This document shows positions 4,939 through 11,469 of a stretch of DNA of 12,442 nt, in pieces. Numbering within the stretch: the stretch's first letter is position 1; every line of letters begins with the position of its first letter. Source of the DNA: JAZFSZ01 sp036446455 (lineage in GTDB: Bacteria > Pseudomonadota > Gammaproteobacteria > Acidiferrobacterales > JAJDNE01); NCBI GenBank assembly GCA_036446455.1, contig JAZFSZ010000066.1:1-12442 (forward strand), written 5' to 3'. The notes beneath the pieces were generated by a model. It did no database searches and was not told the DNA's origin. It saw only the letters and a program-made list of their open reading frames with translations. The position numbers were made by a program, and so were the translations under genes.

Positions 4939-6147
4939 ATGCGCAAAACGCGTGCCCTACAAAGTCTTTTTTCCCTCGCCACAGTTTTTTTGTACGGCCC
5001 GGTTCTGGCGGCGCCTTGCCAGTCCACAAACCCCGGTATTCCCGACATCAAACTGCAAATCATTGCAAAAAATATTGACCACCCGGTAGCCATTACCCAT
5101 GCCGGTGATGGCAGTGGCCGTTTGTTTGTCCTCGAACAGGATGGCCGGGTGCGGGTGATCAAAAACCAGACCCTGCACCCCCGGCCTTTTCTGGACATCC
5201 GTGATCGCGTAATTGCCGGTGGTGAAAAAGGACTGCTGGGTATCGCTTTTCACCCGCAGTTCAAAACAAACCGGCGTTTTTACCTGAACTACACCACCAA
5301 ACGCCCAACACTGACCACCATCGTTGCCGAATATCGGGTCGATAAACAAGGCGTTGCCACCGCCAATAGCGAGAGGATACTGCTCACCATTGCGCAACCC
5401 TGGGGCAATCACAACGGCGGGCAACTGGCGTTCGGCGCGGATGGTTACTTATATATCGCCATGGGCGATGGTGGTTCGGGAGATGATCCAACCAACAATG
5501 GGCAGAACATATCCACCCTGCTCGGCACCATATTGCGTATTGACGTAAATTCGGGAAGTTCAGGCAAAGCCTATGCTATCCCCGGCGACAACCCCTTCCT
5601 GAGAGTAAAAAATGCGCGCCCCGAAATCTGGGCCTGGGGCCTGCGCAACCCCTGGCGTTTTTCATTCGATCGTTTAACCGGTGACCTCTACGCCGCCGAC
5701 GTCGGTCAGGATGACGTCGAGGAAATCAACATCATCGAAAAGGGCAAGAACTACGGCTGGCGCATTATGGAGGGGCCGATTTGTACACCGGGCGTCAATC
5801 CCGATTGCCAGCGAGCCGGCCTCACCTTACCGATTTATAGTTACCGTCACGACAAAGGCGCGTCCATCACCGGTGGTTATGTCTACCGCGGCAGGAATTT
5901 TCCTGAGCTCTGCGGCACCTATCTCTACGGTGACTTTGTCTCCCAGGCCATCTGGGGTTTGCGTGTGCAGAATGGCAAGGTCATTAATCACAAAACCCTG
6001 TTCTCGAATAAATCCCTGCTGCGACTGGCAATAGATTATTTTCGGGATGACGGCCTGTTAGTCTCTACCTTTGGTGAAGACGAAGCCGGCGAAGTGTACG
6101 TGGCGGCGTATCAAAGCGGCCGGATATATAAAATCGTAAGGAAATAA
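4939..6147 (+). CDS. Periplasmic PQQ-dependent sugar dehydrogenase family protein (GSDH beta-propeller)
   Basis: A 402-residue protein of the soluble glucose/sorbosone dehydrogenase family, which includes aldose sugar dehydrogenases that use PQQ and calcium. Residues 1-24 form a Sec signal peptide with a likely cut at VLA-AP. Family hallmarks follow: HPVAITHAGDGSGRLFVLEQ (48-67), GLLGIAFHP (98-106), HNGGQLAFG (158-166; H158 is the presumed catalytic base), GDGGSGDDP (176-184), LRNPWRFSFD (235-244), YAADVGQDDVEEI (251-263), GKNYGWR and TGGYVYRG. Cys 282, 290 and 325 could form disulfides. The gene starts 65 nt after bufC in the same direction. No clear Shine-Dalgarno precedes ATG 4939, so translation may be weak. 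The substrate cannot be told from sequence. It could also be a non-PQQ beta-propeller of the same fold. Confidence 0.82.
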   Translation: MRKTRALQSLFSLATVFLYGPVLAAPCQSTNPGIPDIKLQIIAKNIDHPVAITHAGDGSGRLFVLEQDGRVRVIKNQTLHPRPFLDIRDRVIAGGEKGLLGIAFHPQFKTNRRFYLNYTTKRPTLTTIVAEYRVDKQGVATANSERILLTIAQPWGNHNGGQLAFGADGYLYIAMGDGGSGDDPTNNGQNISTLLGTILRIDVNSGSSGKAYAIPGDNPFLRVKNARPEIWAWGLRNPWRFSFDRLTGDLYAADVGQDDVEEINIIEKGKNYGWRIMEGPICTPGVNPDCQRAGLTLPIYSYRHDKGASITGGYVYRGRNFPELCGTYLYGDFVSQAIWGLRVQNGKVINHKTLFSNKSLLRLAIDYFRDDGLLVSTFGEDEAGEVYVAAYQSGRIYKIVRK

Positions 6148-6242
6148 AAGACAATACCAAAACGAAGCACCACCAGCTGTCGTTAATTATTCTGACGTTT
6201 CCGCTGTCAGCCTGCTTGTTCCCCGGCCCCTGCGGCGCCGTC

Positions 6243-6719
6243 TCACCTGCCCACTATGGACTGATCCGGGGCATGTGGAACACGCAATGACGACTGCAAA
6301 TTTCTTGCTTGCTTTTTCATCAGCTCAACAATGGCATAGACACCAAGATGACGATTTGGGGACAGATGTTCATCCAGATTTAGTCGGGTAAAGAGTTCAT
6401 CCACATCCAGCTGATCGATCTCTGCAACCGTTTTACCGGCGGATAATTGAATCAAGACAGCCAATACACCTTTGATAATGCTGGTATCGCACTCGCCATG
6501 AAATTGAATCAGGTCGGGATCGGCTTCATCCCGATAGGCACTTACCCAGACCTCGCTCATGCAACCCATGACCTTGTTTTCCTTGGTCTTTAACACATCG
6601 GGCATGGTATCGAGTTTTTCACCCATTTCGGCCAGGTACAGATAACGCTGATCCCAGTCGCCGAGCAACTCAAAGATGTCTACAATGTCATCCAGCGTGG
6701 TCACAATCGTTACTCTCAC
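6243..6719 (-). CDS. sufE: SufE sulfur-transfer protein
   Basis: A SufE protein of 158 residues from GTG 6719. SufE takes persulfide sulfur from the cysteine desulfurase SufS and hands it to the SufBCD scaffold. Active-site C53 lies in VMGCMSEVWV, and the conserved LSPNRHLG stretch (119-126) is present. The length is close to that of E. coli SufE. The start is uncertain. GTG 6719 has no clear ribosome site and lies 3 nt after the sufA stop. A GTG at 6704, preceded by GAGAG, would give a 153-residue form beginning MTTLDDIVDIFELL, which resembles the usual SufE start better. It is the last gene of the SUF operon. Its normal partner sufS is absent here. Confidence 0.93.
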   Translation of the reverse strand: MRVTIVTTLDDIVDIFELLGDWDQRYLYLAEMGEKLDTMPDVLKTKENKVMGCMSEVWVSAYRDEADPDLIQFHGECDTSIIKGVLAVLIQLSAGKTVAEIDQLDVDELFTRLNLDEHLSPNRHLGVYAIVELMKKQARNLQSSLRVPHAPDQSIVGR

Positions 6720-6722
6720 TGA

Positions 6723-7049
6723 TTACACGTTGAAGGATTCGCCGCATCCACACAGGTCTTTGACATTGGGATTGTGAAATTCGAATCCCAGTTCAATCGC
6801 ATTATTTTTGAGGTAATCAATTTCGGTACCATCGATCAGCGGCAGGCTTTGCCTGGCGACGACAACCTTGACACCGAGATCTTCAAACACAACGTCGTCA
6901 TCCGTAACAGTATCGGCATAATTCACCACATAAGAAAATCCGGAACACCCCGATTCACGGGTTCCTAAACGCAGACCCAGCCCGTAACCGCGTTTTTTCA
7001 GCATGGTTGCGATATGGCCGGCGGCGCTTTCGCTTAGTGTAATTGCCAT
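6723..7049 (-). CDS. sufA: A-type Fe-S carrier (SufA/IscA/HesB family)
   Basis: A 108-residue A-type carrier that receives Fe-S clusters from SufBCD and delivers them to apoproteins. The three cluster-binding cysteines are C35 (RESGCSGFSY) and C100/C102 (DLCGCGESF). ATG 7049 is chosen because AGGAC lies about 8 nt upstream and MAITLSESAA is the usual family start. The frame stays open for 40 more codons, but that extension overlaps sufT and is unlike the family. SufA, IscA and ErpA are hard to tell apart by eye, so the name follows operon context. It lies 19 nt after sufT and 3 nt before sufE. Confidence 0.92.
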   Translation of the reverse strand: MAITLSESAAGHIATMLKKRGYGLGLRLGTRESGCSGFSYVVNYADTVTDDDVVFEDLGVKVVVARQSLPLIDGTEIDYLKNNAIELGFEFHNPNVKDLCGCGESFNV

Positions 7050-7068
7050 TGATACGTCCTCATGCAGC

Positions 7069-7470
7069 TCAAAGCAGGCCAAGAATAAGTTTCGCTTCGT
7101 CGCTGAGGCAGTCCTGACTCCAGGGCGGGTCCCAAACGAGTTCAACCTGGGCATCCTCAACCCCTTCAACCGTTTTAATGGCGGTCGCGACCTGGTCGGG
7201 CAGAATGCCTGCCACCGGACACCCCGGCGCCGTTAGTGTCATTTTTATAAATACTTCCTTAGCGTCGTTGATCTCAATGTCATAAATTAAACCCAGATCA
7301 TATACATTTACCGACATCTCTGGATCAGTCACAGTGCGTATCGCTGCAATTATGCGTTCTTGCTGTGATGCGTTTTTGGGTAGCGGCACCGGGGTTGACG
7401 GTACCGGGTCTGGCACTGGCTTGCTTGTGATCTCCGCCTTATTGCGAAACCATGTGGGTGTGAAGTCCAT
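7069..7470 (-). CDS. sufT: SufT-type Fe-S maturation factor (MIP18/DUF59 family)
   Basis: A 133-residue protein. The MIP18/DUF59 domain spans about residues 36-118, with the invariant TDPEMSVNVYDLGLIY stretch (DPE at 49-51) and TAPGCP (C84). SufT proteins help Fe-S proteins mature, especially when cluster demand is high, and are commonly encoded in SUF operons of organisms lacking isc. An N-terminal linker at residues 17-32 is Pro-rich (KPVPDPVPSTPVPLPK) and likely disordered. The C-terminal end contains WDPPWSQD, typical of the SufT type rather than of phenylacetate PaaD. It begins 6 nt after the sufD stop, so it lies well inside the operon. Confidence 0.9.
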   Translation of the reverse strand: MDFTPTWFRNKAEITSKPVPDPVPSTPVPLPKNASQQERIIAAIRTVTDPEMSVNVYDLGLIYDIEINDAKEVFIKMTLTAPGCPVAGILPDQVATAIKTVEGVEDAQVELVWDPPWSQDCLSDEAKLILGLL

Positions 7471-7476
7471 ATTACG

Positions 7477-8811
7477 TTACTCAGGCACGACCGCCGCTGC
7501 ATCCAGGGTATCGTTCAGTTTACCAACGACGTAACGGTGCAGTTCAGGTATGTCGATTCGCTGGAGCATTTCATTGGCAAATCCGACACACAACATCTTG
7601 CGCGCGGTAATATCATCAATGCCGCGCGAGCGTAAATAGAAGATTTGTTGCGAATCCAGTTGTCCAACCGTTGTACCGTGGCTGCATTTAACATCGTCGG
7701 CATATATTTCCAGCTGTGGTTTGGTGTCAACTTCGGCGCCGGTGGTGAGCAACAGGTTGTCATTGACCAGTTGGGCATCGCTCTTTTGTGCATTCTTATT
7801 TACCACAATGCGGCCATCAAACACGGCGCGACCATTACCATAAAGTATGCCTTTAAATTCCGCGCGGCTGACACAAGCCGGAACACGGTGCTCTACATTG
7901 AGATGGAAATCGTTTAGTTGCCGGTCACCGACAGTATAGAGGCCGCTGAGATTACATTTGGCGCCCTCCTGTTTGAAGATGGTGTTGTATTCGGTTCTCG
8001 CCCAACCTCCGCCAAATGCCAGTGTCATCGCGTGATAATCGCTTTGTTTATCCAGAGCCAGAGTGACACTGCTGAGATGGTAGGCGCTGCGGCTTTCTTC
8101 CTGTACCCGGTAGTGATTTAGTGAAGCGCTTTCACGAACCAGAATCTCGGTAAGATTATTATGAAAGTAATGTGACCCATCGGCACCAATGAAACGCTCG
8201 ATCAAAGTGGCTTTGGCGCCGGCATCCAGTACAACAAGATTGCGTGACTGGATTAACAGTGAAGTGTCGTTGGTCTGGCTAAGATAAATCACCTCGATGG
8301 GCTTAACCAACGCGACATTGCTTTCAACATGAATAAACAGCCCATCGTTGACCAGGGCGCTATTCAGTGCCGTAAAGACGTGCTCATCACCATGGACTGC
8401 TTGCCCAAACCAGGCGGCAAGCGCATCGGCATCGGTCACCAAGGCGGAGCGCAGGCTGCCCAACGTTACTCCTTCAGGCAAACGAGTATCGGTGGACAAC
8501 GGCGCAGCATATTGCCCATTCACGAATACCAGCCGGTAGGCATCAAAATCCAGTAGTCCATATTGATTAATATCGACCGCCTGCAGATCAATCGGCTGGG
8601 TGGGCGCCTGCAACGGCTCTTTGAGTAGATTTTCGATACTGGTATAACGCCAACGTTCCAGCTTACGGTCCAATACCGGCATCTCGGCCAACGCCTGTCT
8701 GGCAGACCGTCGTACCTCCCGCAGCCAATGTGGACTGAAGGTGGTCGGTTGCGTATCGGCCTGCGCAATCAGCTGCTGTGCCCAACTGGTTTGCTGGTCG
8801 GCAGTAATCAT
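7477..8811 (-). CDS. sufD: SufD, Fe-S scaffold subunit
   Basis: A 444-residue SufD subunit of the SufBC2D scaffold. The C-terminal beta-helix contains the typical DDVKCSHGTTVGQLD stretch. Its C376 and H378 correspond to E. coli SufD C358 and H360, which take part in cluster assembly at the SufB-SufD interface. ATG 8811 overlaps the sufC stop codon (ATGA), so the two are coupled. The frame continues 8 codons further up, but those lie inside sufC and add a basic stretch unlike the family. The length is usual. It acts in the cytoplasm, bound to SufC. Confidence 0.95.
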   Translation of the reverse strand: MITADQQTSWAQQLIAQADTQPTTFSPHWLREVRRSARQALAEMPVLDRKLERWRYTSIENLLKEPLQAPTQPIDLQAVDINQYGLLDFDAYRLVFVNGQYAAPLSTDTRLPEGVTLGSLRSALVTDADALAAWFGQAVHGDEHVFTALNSALVNDGLFIHVESNVALVKPIEVIYLSQTNDTSLLIQSRNLVVLDAGAKATLIERFIGADGSHYFHNNLTEILVRESASLNHYRVQEESRSAYHLSSVTLALDKQSDYHAMTLAFGGGWARTEYNTIFKQEGAKCNLSGLYTVGDRQLNDFHLNVEHRVPACVSRAEFKGILYGNGRAVFDGRIVVNKNAQKSDAQLVNDNLLLTTGAEVDTKPQLEIYADDVKCSHGTTVGQLDSQQIFYLRSRGIDDITARKMLCVGFANEMLQRIDIPELHRYVVGKLNDTLDAAAVVPE

Positions 8812-9560
8812 GCGGCCGCCTCGTTTTCGAGCCACCCGTAACCTTTTTCTTCGAGATCCAGTGCCAGCCCCTTATCCCCCGATCGGACGATGCGGCCATT
8901 AATCAGAACGTGAACATAATCGGGTTGGACATATTCAAGCAGGCGTTGATAGTGCGTAATCAGGATGATACAACGGTCCGGACCTCGCTGCGCATTGATT
9001 CCCCTGGCAATAGTGCGTATCGCGTCGATATCGAGTCCCGAATCGGTTTCATCGAGTATGGCGAGCCTGGGTTCCAGCACCGCCATTTGCAGAATTTCAT
9101 TGCGTTTTTTCTCGCCACCGGAGAAACCGACATTGACATTGCGCTTAAGCAGTTTCTCGTCGAGGCCGACCAGTTTGGCTTTTTCGCGTATACGTTTCAT
9201 GAAATCAACCGCGTCCAGCTCTTCCTCGCCGCGCGCACTGCGAATGGCATTGTACGATTCGCGCATGAACATCATATTATTGACTCCCGGTAATTCCACC
9301 GGGTATTGCATGCCAAGAAATATGCCTTTATGGGCACGCATTTCGGGTTCCATCACCAGCAGGTTATCGCCCTCAAACAAGACTTGCCCTTTGCTAACCT
9401 GAAACCCGTCGCGACCGGCCAACACATGTGCCAGCGTACTTTTACCGGAGCCGTTCGGACCCATGATGGCATGCACTTCGCCTGCACCAACATCGAGACT
9501 GAATCCGCGCAGAATCTGCTTGCCTTCTACAGCGACATGTAGATTCTTTATCGACAGCAT
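8808..9560 (-). CDS. sufC: SufC, ABC-type ATPase of the SUF scaffold
   Basis: A 250-residue soluble ABC ATPase whose ATP-driven dimerisation opens the SufB-SufD interface for cluster building. Walker A is GPNGSGKST (34-42), the Q-loop glutamine is in FLGMQYPVELPG (Q85), the signature is FSGGEKKRNE (146-155), Walker B is LAILDETDSGLD (167-178) and the switch His is in ITHYQRLL (H203). All are intact and of SufC type. GGAGG about 10 nt upstream supports ATG 9560. It lies 25 nt after sufB and overlaps sufD by 4 nt. Confidence 0.97.
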   Translation of the reverse strand: MLSIKNLHVAVEGKQILRGFSLDVGAGEVHAIMGPNGSGKSTLAHVLAGRDGFQVSKGQVLFEGDNLLVMEPEMRAHKGIFLGMQYPVELPGVNNMMFMRESYNAIRSARGEEELDAVDFMKRIREKAKLVGLDEKLLKRNVNVGFSGGEKKRNEILQMAVLEPRLAILDETDSGLDIDAIRTIARGINAQRGPDRCIILITHYQRLLEYVQPDYVHVLINGRIVRSGDKGLALDLEEKGYGWLENEAAA

Positions 9561-9585
9561 GAGTACTGACCTCCGCTAAAACTGA

Positions 9586-11034
9586 TTAACCCACCGCACC
9601 TTCCAGCGTAATGTTCAGGAGCTTTTGCGCTTCTACTGCAAATTCCATCGGCAGCTGCTTAAAGACTTCTTTGCAGAAACCGTTTACCAGCATCGAAACA
9701 GCATTTTCCTCGCTCAGTCCGCGTTGCCGGCAATAAAATAACTGGTCCTCACTCAGTTTTGATGTCGTCGCTTCGTGTTCCACCTTGGCAGTCGGATTGC
9801 GAACTTCGATGTAGGGCACGGTGTGTGCGCCACACTCATCGCCAAGCAGCAATGAGTCACACTGGGTATGATTACGGGCATTGGTCGCCCGCGGCGTCAT
9901 GCGCACTAATCCGCGGTAGGTGTTCTGACCATGACCGGCAGAAATCCCTTTGGACACAATAGTACTTTTCGTATTCTTACCGATGTGAATCATCTTGGTG
10001 CCGGTGTCGGCTTGCTGATAGCCGCGGGTGACGGCCACAGAATAGAATTCACCCACCGAATCATCTCCGCGCAAGATGCAGCTGGGATACTTCCAGGTGA
10101 TGGCAGAGCCGGTTTCTACTTGCGTCCAGGATATATGGGAGCGGTCACCACGACAGTCGGCACGCTTGGTGACAAAGTTGTAGATGCCGCCGCGACCATT
10201 TTCGTCGCCGGGATACCAGTTTTGTACCGTAGCGTATTTAATTTGTGCATCATCCATAGCGATGAGCTCGACCACAGCGGCGTGCAGCTGGTTTTCATCG
10301 CGCATGGGCGCGGTGCATCCTTCCAGATAACTCACATAACTGCCTGCTTCGGCAACAATCAGCGTACGTTCAAACTGCCCGGTATTGGCTTCGTTGATGC
10401 GGAAATAGGTCGACAGCTCCATCGGGCAACGCACTCCCTCGGGGATGTAAACAAACGTACCGTCGGTGAAGACGGCAGAGTTGAGACTGGCAAAGAAATT
10501 GTCGGTGTGCGGTACAACTGACCAAAGATATTTTTGGACCAGCTCGGGATATTCGCGAATGGCTTCGGACATGGCGCAGAAGATTACTCCGGCATCAGCG
10601 AGTTTTTCCCGGAACGTGGTGGCTACGGATACACTGTCGAACACCGCGTCCACCGCCACCCCCACCAGGGCTTTTTGTTCTTCCAGCGGAATGCCCAGCT
10701 TGGTGTAAGCCTCCAGGATCAGCGGATCAATGTCGTCGAGACTCTTTGGGCCGTCACCCTTTTTCTTGGGCGCGGAATAATAGGAAATTGACTGAAAATC
10801 GATCGGCGGATGCACAACATGGGCCCATTGGGGATCGGTCATTGTCAACCAATGGCGGTAGGCTTTCAGGCGCGCTTCCAGCATCCATTGCGGCTCCCTC
10901 TTCTTCGCCGATATCGTGTGGATGATGCCCTCATTGAGGCCGGGTGGTACCGTATCCGTTTCAATATCGGTTACGAACCCATGTTCGTAGTTCGAGCCGA
11001 TCAGATTGCCAACGGTTTCATCTGTTGATTGCAT
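9586..11034 (-). CDS. sufB: SufB, main Fe-S scaffold subunit
   Basis: A 482-residue SufB, the subunit that receives sulfur from SufE and carries the nascent cluster. Recognisable stretches are VVPHTDNFFASLNSAVFTDG, YIPEGVRCPMELSTYFRIN, YLEGCTAP (C240, matching E. coli C254), NHTQCDSLLLG (C392, matching the ligand C405) and VEHEATTSKL (H420, E421, matching H433 and E434). Length and motifs are normal. ATG 11034 has GGAGG about 10 nt upstream. It is the first gene of the six-gene SUF operon (sufB-C-D-T-A-E). No Rrf2-type regulator gene, often found ahead of proteobacterial sufB, is present in this window. Confidence 0.97.
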   Translation of the reverse strand: MQSTDETVGNLIGSNYEHGFVTDIETDTVPPGLNEGIIHTISAKKREPQWMLEARLKAYRHWLTMTDPQWAHVVHPPIDFQSISYYSAPKKKGDGPKSLDDIDPLILEAYTKLGIPLEEQKALVGVAVDAVFDSVSVATTFREKLADAGVIFCAMSEAIREYPELVQKYLWSVVPHTDNFFASLNSAVFTDGTFVYIPEGVRCPMELSTYFRINEANTGQFERTLIVAEAGSYVSYLEGCTAPMRDENQLHAAVVELIAMDDAQIKYATVQNWYPGDENGRGGIYNFVTKRADCRGDRSHISWTQVETGSAITWKYPSCILRGDDSVGEFYSVAVTRGYQQADTGTKMIHIGKNTKSTIVSKGISAGHGQNTYRGLVRMTPRATNARNHTQCDSLLLGDECGAHTVPYIEVRNPTAKVEHEATTSKLSEDQLFYCRQRGLSEENAVSMLVNGFCKEVFKQLPMEFAVEAQKLLNITLEGAVG

Positions 11035-11058
11035 ACCAACATCGCCTCCAGCGTAATT

Positions 11059-11077
11059 CCTGAGTGTTTTACTCAGG
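11059..11077 (-). promoter_or_regulatory. Perfect inverted repeat at the sufB transcription start (candidate operator)
   Basis: CCTGAGT (11059-11065) and ACTCAGG (11071-11077) form a perfect 7-bp inverted repeat around a 5-bp AT-rich centre. It lies 25 nt upstream of the sufB start codon and overlaps or follows the predicted transcription start, a place suited to a repressor. Rrf2-family regulators such as IscR use dyads of similar size for suf genes, but this sequence does not match the E. coli IscR type 1 consensus in spacing. As an RNA hairpin it has no T-run. Confidence 0.45.
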
Positions 11078-11079
11078 TT

Positions 11080-11111
11080 TATATAATATGCGACTTAGTT
11101 GGATTAAAAAA
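11080..11111 (-). promoter_or_regulatory. Candidate sufB promoter
   Basis: On the minus strand an AT-rich block reads TATTATATAAA, giving -10 choices TATTAT (11088..11083) or TATATA (11085..11080). About 17 bp upstream only weak -35 sequences are seen, for example TTTAAT (11108..11103). The start site would fall within or next to the inverted repeat. The poor -35 suggests an activator or low basal activity. The call rests on the -10 block only. Confidence 0.4.
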
Positions 11112-11174
11112 CAGTCTTTTCCTGTAGGGTTTTTGTTTATTCCATAATAAATGTAGGTCTAAGCAGAACGGCCC

Positions 11175-11258
11175 ATGCTCACCCCAACGGCACCAGAAGA
11201 TACACAGTACCGAGGACGTCTTGTTGCTGGAAAACCGGAATTAACTCAAAGCAATTAA
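11175..11258 (+). CDS. Possible 27-residue peptide ORF
   Basis: ATG 11175 opens a 27-codon frame that starts MLTPTAPEDTQYRG, ends LVAGKPELTQSN and stops at TAA 11256-11258. No clear Shine-Dalgarno precedes it, so coding status is doubtful. The stop overlaps the strong ribosome site of the next short ORF, which would let translation of one influence the other. It has no Cys, no signal peptide and no family I recognise. It could be a leader peptide of the downstream genes. Confidence 0.3.
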   Translation: MLTPTAPEDTQYRGRLVAGKPELTQSN

Positions 11259-11269
11259 GGAGGATTTAA

Positions 11270-11323
11270 ATGGGCGGTGGCGCTGAAGAACCAGACAAAA
11301 ATGGAAACGGCATTAGCACCTGA
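11270..11323 (+). CDS. Possible 17-residue peptide with a near-ideal ribosome binding site
   Basis: The frame ATG 11270 to TGA 11321-11323 encodes MGGGAEEPDKNGNGIST. It is preceded by AAGGAGG (11257-11263), the best Shine-Dalgarno in the window, 6 nt before ATG. An in-frame TAA directly before the ATG excludes a longer form. The peptide is Gly-rich and hydrophilic, with no Cys and no hydrophobic stretch. It is not a toxin-like membrane peptide and not a recognisable attenuator leader. It could be a real small protein, a RiPP precursor or a translational relay toward the HD-GYP gene. No family is recognised. Confidence 0.4.
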   Translation: MGGGAEEPDKNGNGIST

Positions 11324-11469
11324 CAGCCAGCAGCCAAAATCGCTTGCCCTACTCGGTAATGATGGATTGAGCACCTATAGTTAATCCCTCCATCCTCTTT
11401 CCCTGCCTGCATTACCTTCAGATTCTTGAGGGTATAGCCCTGATAATTCGATCTAGTATAAGCGATGGG

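Larger units (their letters stand above)
11035..11469. other. Divergent intergenic region between sufB and the HD-GYP gene
   Basis: About 435 bp without a conventional gene. It holds an inverted repeat and AT-rich promoter elements next to sufB (11059-11111), then two very short tandem ORFs (11175-11258 and 11270-11323). From 11324 to 11469 there is only a poor bulged stem-loop at about 11362-11396. The stretch from about 11078 rightwards is more AT-rich than the rest of the window. Confidence 0.6.

Noticed and set aside
4939..5025. Lipoprotein signal on the sugar dehydrogenase (Cys near the signal cleavage site)
   Set aside because: The sequence before Cys 27 is LAAP, and Pro at -1 does not fit a lipobox. 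A normal signal peptidase I site fits better.
6148..6242. A bidirectional terminator between the converging sugar dehydrogenase and sufE genes
   Set aside because: A terminator is expected here, but only a poor GGCGCCG/GGGGCC pairing without a T-run is visible.
9931..10521. A 196-codon open frame on the plus strand opposite sufB
   Set aside because: It is fully antisense to the well-conserved sufB gene, has no ribosome site and resembles no protein. It is a shadow of sufB codon usage.
11090..11102. GACTTAGTT near sufB as an IscR type 1 site
   Set aside because: The two half-sites abut without the required spacer, and flanking positions do not match. The dyad at 11059-11077 is a better operator candidate.
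11160..11269. A c-di-GMP riboswitch ahead of the HD-GYP gene
   Set aside because: I looked for the conserved GEMM core and its tetraloop-receptor pattern and found neither. The segment is better explained by a short ORF.
11362..11396. GATGG...CCATC stem-loop as a terminator after the tiny ORFs
   Set aside because: The stem needs a 4-base bulge and is followed by a C-rich rather than T-rich tail, so it is too weak to call.
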